Origin: VBWE01 sp943372645
GTDB lineage: Bacteria > Bacteroidota > Bacteroidia > Palsa-965
DNA: 64,000 nucleotides
Assembly: GCA_943372645.1 (NCBI GenBank)
Contig: CALRZN010000008.1
Coordinates: 1 to 64,000 of the forward strand
Direction of reading: 5' to 3'
The stretch's first letter is position 1, and each line of letters opens with the position of its first letter. Made by a program: the position numbers and the translations under genes. Of the stretch, positions 58,959 to 64,000 are shown in pieces. The notes under the pieces were generated by a model, which saw only the letters and a list, made by a program, of their open reading frames with translations, searched no databases and had not been told where the DNA came from.

Positions 58959-60368
58959 TCAGCGCATCACCTGTATCTTCTGCACTGCAGCCGGTTTGCC
59001 GGGAGTGGTAATGCGCAGCAGATAAAAACCAGCAGTGAAGTGCTGCAGGTTCAACTGCGTGGTAGTTGTATTTATTACTGTGCGTTGCAGGCATTTCCCG
59101 GTGAGGTCAAGTAACTCGGCATATTGTCCGGGTTCGGGATTGCCGGGCATTACTACGGTTATGAAATCGGTTGCGGGCACAGGCATCAGTTTAAAAAGCG
59201 CTGCTTGTTCAACCGGGGCAATTGCAGTAAGCCCGGAATGGCATACCGGCAGCACGGCGGGTTTGCCGCCACCATAAGCACCCATATCGTTGCGCTCGGT
59301 TCCGGTTGACGGAAACAATGCAACACCGGATGAAAGCGACTGGTCGTTCCAGGTGAATGCAGTATCACCGGCATCGGTGCAGGGCGATCCCGGTGAAAGG
59401 AAAAAGTAAGCGGAGTCGGCAAACAGCGGGGCAACTGAAATATTACCGGTGCCTGCTGTTACCGTTTGCACATCGGAATACTCCGTTGTAATATTTCCGC
59501 CGAAAAAAGTAATAAAATCACCACCACTGCTTTGTGTATTTCCCCAGAAAATACAATTGTGCACATTGGCCTGGATAACAAACACGAACAGTCCACCGCC
59601 TTTGCCCCCATAAGTTCCCGTACCAACTGATTCGTTGAACGCCACGGTATTGTTGATGATGTTCACCACCATTGCAGTACTTGAACCGGTGAGCCACAAT
59701 CCTCCACCCCCGAATGCGTGCCCCGATGAATTGTAAACAACCAGGTTGTTGACCACATCCGCTGAACAGTAATTGAGCACAATGCCGCCACCGTATCCGT
59801 ATGCCTGGTTGTTGCAGATCACATTGTTTATAATCACCGGGTGTCCGTCGCCGCAGCGGATGCCACCGCCACCGGTGGAGTTTACACCGGCCGTGTTGTT
59901 TACATAATTATCGTGAATGTAATTGTAACGGATTACGGGAGAAGCAAACTCCGTAAGTATTCCGCCACCTTCGCGGTACGTGCCGGCACCGTGAATATCA
60001 AGCCATTTGGTACCTTTTCCGCCGGTGAGTGTAAAACCCTGGATAAGCGCGGTTGAGTCTTCATACGAATTCAGGATGATGCATGAAGCCGTATCGGGAT
60101 GAATGGGCTGACTTCCGTTGATGATGGTGCTGCTGATATACGATGTATCGTTGTTCAGGTAAAACAAACTGGTGAGTACAATATTCCGGCCCCGGAAATT
60201 GATGTTCTCGTAATACGTACCGGGCGAAACAGCCACCGTGTCGCCATCCGTGGCGGCAAGAACCGCAGCCTGTATGGTGGTGTATTGTGCAGGAACAGAA
60301 ATAACAGTGGCGGTCGTATGGCCTGCAATAAACAGCAAACCCGCAAGTACAGCAGTTTTCCGGATCAT
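58959..60368 (-). CDS. Right-handed beta-helix protein with T9SS CTD
   Basis: A 469-residue exported protein. The signal peptide (MIRKTAVLAGLLFIAGHTTA) precedes a beta-helix that starts 'ISVPAQYTTIQAAVLAATDGDTVAVSPGTYYENINFRGRNI' and continues with repeated 'GGG', 'IRYNYIHDNY', 'VIINNVICNNQAYGYGGGIVLNYC' and 'VVNIINNTVAFNES' turns. This is the architecture of pectate-lyase-like and 'parallel beta-helix repeat' surface proteins; catalytic residues for a lyase were not identified. A T9SS sorting domain ends it ('FKLMPVPATDFITVVMPGN' to 'VQKIQVMR'). The promoter box is about 150 bp upstream, so the leader is unusually long. Confidence 0.85.
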   Translation of the reverse strand: MIRKTAVLAGLLFIAGHTTATVISVPAQYTTIQAAVLAATDGDTVAVSPGTYYENINFRGRNIVLTSLFYLNNDTSYISSTIINGSQPIHPDTASCIILNSYEDSTALIQGFTLTGGKGTKWLDIHGAGTYREGGGILTEFASPVIRYNYIHDNYVNNTAGVNSTGGGGIRCGDGHPVIINNVICNNQAYGYGGGIVLNYCSADVVNNLVVYNSSGHAFGGGGLWLTGSSTAMVVNIINNTVAFNESVGTGTYGGKGGGLFVFVIQANVHNCIFWGNTQSSGGDFITFFGGNITTEYSDVQTVTAGTGNISVAPLFADSAYFFLSPGSPCTDAGDTAFTWNDQSLSSGVALFPSTGTERNDMGAYGGGKPAVLPVCHSGLTAIAPVEQAALFKLMPVPATDFITVVMPGNPEPGQYAELLDLTGKCLQRTVINTTTTQLNLQHFTAGFYLLRITTPGKPAAVQKIQVMR

Positions 60369-60515
60369 GATCTGAAAATTTTAAAATGTTATTGAATAAA
60401 CCACGGCTCTTTACAGCACGTAATAATTGCGGCGGCCTGGACACGGGAGGATGGCGGTGTTTGCAGGCGCAGGCGGATACGATATTGTTCGGTTACAACA
60501 TACCGCTGCCGGTTG

Positions 60516-60523
60516 CAAATGTA
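60516..60523 (-). promoter_or_regulatory. -7 promoter box of the beta-helix gene
   Basis: TACATTTG on the minus strand, 147 bp before the ATG at 60368. A convincing -33 was not found. Confidence 0.4.
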
Positions 60524-60604
60524 TCAGCAAATAACGGTAGCATGAATAAGATACAATCTTAAAATACTTAATGGGGAGTTAATCGGTGGCGGTACTGTTT
60601 GTTT

Positions 60605-61222
60605 TTATCCCTTCCGCACATATTCATTCGCCTTTTTATTTTCAGCGGCTTTGCTTACAATTTCCGCAATGCGGGCGGCGCGGGTTTCGGGGCGTTTTGC
60701 ACTGGCAAGCCATTCGAGGATGATGCGTTTGGCGGAAGCTGAAAAAGCCTGGAAATTTTGTAACGCTTTTTTATTGCGGGCAAATGCTTTTGCAAGATCG
60801 TCGGGAATTACGCCGGCCTCAATGGGAATGAGTGCTTCCCAGGTGCCGGTGCGTTTGGCCAGATCAATCATGGCCTGGCCGGCTGGCATTATTAATCCCT
60901 GTTCGGTTAGCCGTTCCACGCGTTCGCGGTTCGACTGGCTCCAGTTGCTTTTGGGTTTGCGTATGGTAAAATACTGGTAGGCGCTTCCCGGTTCGCGTTT
61001 GTATTTTACGCTGTCAATCCAACCGAAACACAACGCTTCTTCCACCGATTCCGGGTAACTGATGCATTCCATATCCGACTGTTTATTAAACATAACCAGC
61101 CAGACCGCTTTTTCTTTTGCGTGATTTTTTGCAAGCCAGTTGCGCCATGCTTTGCGTGTTGGTGCGTAAAATGTGATGCAGTTTTTAAACCGTTCGTTCT
61201 TATCGGGTTTCATCGGCTGCAA
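60605..61222 (-). CDS. YdeI/OmpD-associated family protein
   Basis: A 205-residue cytoplasmic protein. The block 'FYAPTRKAWRNWLAKNHAKEKAVWLVMFNKQSDMECISYPESVEEALCFGWIDSVKY' and 'YFTIRKPKSNWSQSNRERVERLTEQGLIMPAGQAMIDLAKR' define the family, whose members are linked to bacteriocin or antimicrobial resistance in some bacteria; the mechanism is unknown. The end 'LEWLASAKRPETRAARIAEIVSKAAENKK' is characteristic. Either the ATG at 61222 or the one at 61213 may be used; both overlap the end of the preceding gene, so the two are likely translationally coupled. Confidence 0.88.
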   Translation of the reverse strand: MQPMKPDKNERFKNCITFYAPTRKAWRNWLAKNHAKEKAVWLVMFNKQSDMECISYPESVEEALCFGWIDSVKYKREPGSAYQYFTIRKPKSNWSQSNRERVERLTEQGLIMPAGQAMIDLAKRTGTWEALIPIEAGVIPDDLAKAFARNKKALQNFQAFSASAKRIILEWLASAKRPETRAARIAEIVSKAAENKKANEYVRKG

Positions 61223-61661
61223 TGGATTTCAGGGCTTCGAGCAGATCGTCGTACTTTTCAATGTAGGGGGAAACGGCAATGCGCGTGGTGGCTTCTGCAC
61301 CCACAATGCGGATGCTGCCGTTGCGGCTGATGCGCAGGTCGCTCACTTCGCTGTACGGAATGGTGATGGTAGGAAGATACAGTTGTTCGCGGATGATGGT
61401 ATTGTCTTTCAGCGTGAGCGTATAACTCTGCATCGATTCGCGGCTGCGGTTCATTACCCAGTTAATACCAATCATCAGGATAATCGTAAGTCCGATAACG
61501 CCCGTAGGCAGAAACAGGATGCTGCCCTGCTTGTTCTGGTAATTGGAATACGAAACAAAAATGCTGCCGACAAATGCCAGCAGCATAAACAGGAATACCC
61601 GCGAAAGGGTGTATTTTTTTGTTTTCTGAAAGCCGTCGGCGCTGAGGCGAAACTGGTTCAT
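61200..61661 (-). CDS. Small membrane protein with PH-like domain (unrecognised)
   Basis: A 153-residue protein. Two transmembrane helices (about 22-40 and 53-70, 'RVFLFMLLAFVGSIFVSY' and 'GVIGLTIILMIGINWVM') are followed by a cytoplasmic beta-rich domain ('SYTLTLKDNTIIREQLYLPTITIPYSEVSDLRISRNGSIRIVG') of the kind seen in bacterial PH-like proteins. No family name was assigned. The start is placed at 61661: the ATG at 61682 would fall within the -7 box (61687-61680). It overlaps the YdeI-like gene downstream. Confidence 0.7.
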   Translation of the reverse strand: MNQFRLSADGFQKTKKYTLSRVFLFMLLAFVGSIFVSYSNYQNKQGSILFLPTGVIGLTIILMIGINWVMNRSRESMQSYTLTLKDNTIIREQLYLPTITIPYSEVSDLRISRNGSIRIVGAEATTRIAVSPYIEKYDDLLEALKSIAADETR

Positions 61662-61679
61662 GAATCGAATTTGATTTCG

Positions 61680-61687
61680 CAAAAGTA
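61680..61687 (-). promoter_or_regulatory. -7 promoter box of the small membrane protein gene
   Basis: TACTTTTG on the minus strand, a full match. It fixes the start at 61661, because the alternative start at 61682 lies inside the box. Confidence 0.55.
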
Positions 61688-61779
61688 CCGGTATTTTTTT
61701 ACTTGCGTGTGCTGATCGCGTGGAGTTATGATATCCTGAAGGAGTTCGGGGTTAATTTTCCTCATTAGATTCTTCTCCC

Positions 61780-61811
61780 ACGTTGATTCGCGATGCATCG
61801 CGAATCAACGT
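61780..61811. repeat. Palindromic repeat, GTTGATCCGCG family, perfect 32-bp copy
   Basis: ACGTTGATTCGCGATG runs straight into its complement, a perfect palindrome with no mismatch. It has the same ATGCAT centre as the 22.8-kb copy. It lies 33 bp from the end of the 109-residue gene. Confidence 0.9.
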
Positions 61812-61844
61812 AGCTAACGAACCTGAAAAGTAAATCGAACTGTT

Positions 61845-62174
61845 TTAACCAATTCGTTCTTCTGTTTCTTTCAGCCAGCCGGTAAGCCGCTCCTGCCAGC
61901 CACGGTTGAACCAGAGCACGGCGCCTGCTTCAGCCTCAAACCGTCCGGCGGGTTCTTCTGCCGTTGCAGCAATTTTTTCCACCACCTTTTTGGGGCCATA
62001 CCACATCGGATCGGTAAGAAAACTTAAAACCAGTCGCTTCTCCCCTTTCCGGAAAACATAAAACGCCCATACCCACCAATACGGCTGTGATTCCGGGTAT
62101 TCATACGTAGATAATACCCAGCCGCGTTTTTCAAGTTCGCTGATAATGACCTGCGCCTGTTTTTTCATTGCCAT
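61845..62174 (-). CDS. Unrecognised 109-residue protein
   Basis: A small cytoplasmic protein of mixed composition with 'SELEKRGWVLSTYEYPESQPYWWVWAFYVFRKGEKRLVLSFLTDPMWYG' in its first half; the aromatic-rich middle suggests a compact beta-sheet. No family was recognised. Its start overlaps the stop of the next gene (62174-62470) by one base, so it is the last gene of the metallophosphoesterase operon and translationally coupled. The palindromic repeat follows it. Confidence 0.6.
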   Translation of the reverse strand: MAMKKQAQVIISELEKRGWVLSTYEYPESQPYWWVWAFYVFRKGEKRLVLSFLTDPMWYGPKKVVEKIAATAEEPAGRFEAEAGAVLWFNRGWQERLTGWLKETEERIG

Positions 62175-62470
62175 CAGTACTCTTCGATTTGAAATTCAAT
62201 CCCAGTCTTCTCAAGATATTCAACAAGCACTTCGAATGATTTCCACAGCGTTGCGCAATCGTGCCGGCAGCAATATATGCCTTCTGTTTCCAGAATAAAA
62301 GAAACATCCGGCATACGGCCGGTATTGGTTTTCACATCCTGGAATTCATACCACAGCTTGCCGCCATAATTTATTTTACGTTTGAAAAGCGGATGCGTTT
62401 CGAAGAGTGTTGTAATCGCTTCACGATCAGCTTCTGACAAAACGGCTTTGATATTATATTCGTATCCCAT
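62174..62470 (-). CDS. Unrecognised 98-residue protein
   Basis: A small cytoplasmic protein. 'YNIKAVLSEADREAITTLFETHPLFKRK' and 'GIYCCRHDCATLWKSFEVLVEYLEK' are visible; the two cysteine-rich positions (CCRHDC) could bind a metal. No family was recognised. It lies 2 bp after the metallophosphoesterase gene and overlaps the next gene by one base. The tight spacing makes a functional link to the phosphoesterase plausible. Confidence 0.6.
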   Translation of the reverse strand: MGYEYNIKAVLSEADREAITTLFETHPLFKRKINYGGKLWYEFQDVKTNTGRMPDVSFILETEGIYCCRHDCATLWKSFEVLVEYLEKTGIEFQIEEY

Positions 62471-62472
62471 TC

Positions 62473-63324
62473 TTAAAACGTTCTCCAGTTAAACTTCATC
62501 ACCCGCTTCAGCAGCGCATGCGGCACCACATCAAGCGTAAAATCACCCGGGCCGTTTTTCTCCAGCACAAGCATACAGCCTTCGGGCAGTGCGCCTTTTT
62601 CGTCAAACTCCAGCTCTTTTATTTTAATCGTTCGCGTTATGCCGTTTGCATCCAACTCGTTGCTGCAGGGTTTGCCAGTGTGTCCATAAAAGTGATAGTG
62701 AATAATCAGTTCGTCGAGTACGGTGCGGATTTCTTCCATGCCGTAACCGGGATCGCCGGTGGTGTCTTTATCGTGCGTGATTAATATATCCAGGTCGGTT
62801 TTACTGCGGATGAGTTTTTTCAGTTCTGCACGTTCATAATCCTGGAGGAATCGTTTTTCGCTGCGCCCCTTTCGGTCGCCAATGCGGCCTATTCCGGCAA
62901 ACGTAAGTTTTTCAGTACCGGCTTCAAACTCCTGCGCACAGCCGGTGCGGCACACCCATACGCGTTTATACACATCAATCGGAAAACGTGTGGCCGGTGC
63001 GTGAGCCTGTTCCTGCGCATCCAGGAAATCATGGTCTTCGTGGTTGCCGCGCACACAGATCATGTGCAGATCAAGTTTATCCAGCATCGTTTTAACTTCC
63101 GGTTCCACCTGCATAAAATCATCGTAAAAACCGAGTTCATCGCGGTCGCGGCTGGCGTGTTTAAGCGTGGCTTTGTCCAGGTTTTCAATATCGGGAAACA
63201 CGCCCATATCGCCGCATTGCAAAATAAGATCAACCGTTTTACCGGTTTCGCGCTGGTACAGTTCTACCAGTTTGAACGGGAGCAACAGTTTTCCGTGGAT
63301 GTCAGCAAACAGGGCGATACGCAT
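62473..63324 (-). CDS. Metallophosphoesterase
   Basis: A 283-residue calcineurin-like phosphoesterase. All metal-binding motifs are visible: Asp8-x-His10 (ALFADIHGK), CGDMG (Asp39), RGNHEDHD (Asn94-His95), a later 'LITHDKD' histidine (about 183) and 'FYGHTGK' (about 217). The family covers phosphatases for nucleotides, proteins and nucleic acids, so the substrate cannot be told. The two small genes after it form a tight operon of unknown purpose. A -7-like TATCTTTA lies at 63350-63343, 18 nt before the ATG. Confidence 0.85.
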   Translation of the reverse strand: MRIALFADIHGKLLLPFKLVELYQRETGKTVDLILQCGDMGVFPDIENLDKATLKHASRDRDELGFYDDFMQVEPEVKTMLDKLDLHMICVRGNHEDHDFLDAQEQAHAPATRFPIDVYKRVWVCRTGCAQEFEAGTEKLTFAGIGRIGDRKGRSEKRFLQDYERAELKKLIRSKTDLDILITHDKDTTGDPGYGMEEIRTVLDELIIHYHFYGHTGKPCSNELDANGITRTIKIKELEFDEKGALPEGCMLVLEKNGPGDFTLDVVPHALLKRVMKFNWRTF

Positions 63325-63342
63325 ACGTGCGGGTCTGAATTT

Positions 63343-63350
63343 TAAAGATA
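63343..63350 (-). promoter_or_regulatory. -7-like box of the metallophosphoesterase operon
   Basis: TATCTTTA on the minus strand, one base from TAnnTTTG, ends 18 nt before the start at 63324. Confidence 0.4.
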
Positions 63351-63357
63351 AGCGATT

Positions 63358-63714
63358 TTACTGACGCAAAAATTCTTCCCACGACAACGCCGACCACGAA
63401 AGATGAAACACCGGCAATACCGGTTTCACCGGCGGAACAGGTTTTACAGGAGGAATAGTTGTAACCGGTGCAATCGGCGGAACCTCGGGCAGCGGCGTTA
63501 CCGGACCGTTTGATGCGCCATGCACAAAAGCGAAGGCATAACCGTGCAGATCATAAATAAAATCGGAGCGCACGATGCCGAGTAAACGGCTGCCGGAAGC
63601 AAACACCATGTCATCGTGCAGCCAGGCAACTACTTCGCGGCCATTTAAACTGTAAAAACAAAAGTTGCTGTACCAGCCAATTGTTTTCCCGCGTGAATTA
63701 AAAAGTGCGTGCAT
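63358..63714 (-). CDS. 4-fold beta-flower domain protein with proline-rich tail
   Basis: A 118-residue protein. The first about 67 residues contain a fourfold pattern of short strands, with 'LFNSRGKTIGWYS', 'FYSLNGREVVAWL', 'VFASGSRLLGIVR' and 'IYDLHGYAFAFV', as in the beta-flower domain. The rest is a proline/valine repeat ('PVTPLPEVPPIAPVTTIPPVKPVPPVKPV') and ends 'SWEEFLRQ', perhaps a binding tail. There is no signal peptide. The domain is of unknown biochemical function and occurs in many contexts. Its neighbour upstream is the last T9SS cargo gene. Confidence 0.65.
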   Translation of the reverse strand: MHALFNSRGKTIGWYSNFCFYSLNGREVVAWLHDDMVFASGSRLLGIVRSDFIYDLHGYAFAFVHGASNGPVTPLPEVPPIAPVTTIPPVKPVPPVKPVLPVFHLSWSALSWEEFLRQ

Positions 63715-63762
63715 TGCATTTCCGTTATGGTCTGCAAATTACACTTCTCCCGGCAAACAGCG

Positions 63763-64000
63763 TTAATGCTGCACCAGCAATTTACGCACGCCCACGCCTT
63801 CGGCAGAAGTTACGTGCAGCAGGTACATCCCCGCCGGTAGCTCCGCCGTATCAATGGTTGTTTTATCCGCACAACCGGTTTTGCTGCGCACAATCGTTCC
63901 GGCAATATCAAACAGCGCATAATCAAACACACTACCCGGAAGCGTGGCAACAGCATAATCACCAGCCGGATTCGGATAAACGCAAAGCGATTGCGAAACA
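63763..64000 (-). CDS. T9SS C-terminal sorting domain of a gene running off the window
   Basis: Only the last 79 codons lie inside the window; the start is beyond base 64000. The translation includes 'QSLCVYPNPAGDYAVATLPG', 'FDYALFDIAGTIVRS', 'AELPAGMYLLHVTSAEG' and ends '...RKLLVQH', a typical T9SS type A sorting domain. The protein should be secreted or surface-attached. Nothing can be said about its main domain. Confidence 0.8.
   Translation of the reverse strand, partial: VSQSLCVYPNPAGDYAVATLPGSVFDYALFDIAGTIVRSKTGCADKTTIDTAELPAGMYLLHVTSAEGVGVRKLLVQH

Noticed and set aside
58669..59025. A 118-codon plus-strand frame in the gap before the beta-helix gene
   Set aside because: It has no family motif or promoter, includes the decayed palindrome and runs antisense into the end of the beta-helix gene.
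61662..61682. ATG at 61682 as start of the small membrane protein
   Set aside because: The codon overlaps the -7 box TACTTTTG, so it would not be in the transcript.
1..64000. tRNA, rRNA or known riboswitches
   Set aside because: No cloverleaf, rRNA sequence or recognisable riboswitch consensus was found in the intergenic regions read by eye; a covariance search would be needed to exclude small ones.

Overview
The window is ordinary chromosomal DNA of a member of the Bacteroidota. Four things in the sequence say so. At least ten proteins end in type IX secretion (T9SS) C-terminal sorting domains of the 'VYPNP...G.Y....' kind, one of them a gliding-motility-type CTD. Many genes have the Bacteroidota promoter (-33 TTTG, -7 TAnnTTTG). 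Shine-Dalgarno sequences are not evident. There is also a TonB-dependent receptor with an N-terminal carboxypeptidase-like domain. The order cannot be fixed by eye; a Flavobacteriales- or Chitinophagales-like organism is plausible. No rRNA, tRNA, integrase, transposase or CRISPR array was found.

Layout. 1-7.6 kb: end of a DUF4846 gene, recN, then two tandem BNR/sortilin-like secreted paralogues. 7.6-12.4 kb: an SPFH protein with a hairpin repeat element behind it, an AT-rich island holding one NACHT-like NTPase with leucine-rich repeats, then the RNA methyltransferase rlmD. 12.5-18.3 kb: rpsP, a small outer-membrane protein coupled to a di-haem cytochrome c peroxidase, and a giant SBBP-repeat protein. 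18.3-23.2 kb: an RNA-repair region (rtcB, an ATP-dependent RNA ligase, an HD-Pnk end-healing enzyme) whose intergenic DNA is full of palindromic repeats and structured leaders. 23.2-30.3 kb: a 2OG oxygenase, a three-gene secreted chitinase operon and an unrecognised protein. 30.5-38.9 kb: TPR protein, gyrA, clpC, an M48 lipoprotein, clpS. 38.9-42.7 kb: surface-polysaccharide genes. 42.7-46.7 kb: a serine hydrolase, a CoA-binding protein and two transporters. 47-53 kb: a TonB receptor, DUF2279, transaldolase, a YrdC-like protein, sucD. 53-64 kb: an oxidoreductase, a GNAT enzyme, three more T9SS cargo proteins, a YdeI-like protein, a small operon led by a metallophosphoesterase, a beta-flower protein and the tail of a last T9SS cargo gene.

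The most interesting area is 18.4-23.1 kb. RtcB seals 2',3'-cyclic-phosphate/5'-OH RNA ends directly. HD-Pnk plus the RNA ligase heals and then seals the same kind of break by the other chemistry. Each transcription unit has a good promoter and a long leader with predicted hairpins. Immediately around them sit seven repeats of a GTTGATCCGCG half-site family, including a perfect 48-bp palindrome flanked by three 69-bp direct repeats on one side and inverted half-sites on the other. More copies of the palindrome lie at 54.5, 58.8 and 61.8 kb, so the repeat family is not exclusive to the repair genes.

A second theme is that several genes have a -7 box ending only 3-5 nt before the start codon, which predicts leaderless mRNAs. 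Many starts were chosen from promoter position, signal peptide or family N-terminus rather than from the longest open frame. All functional calls are by eye from the translated sequence; no database search was run.
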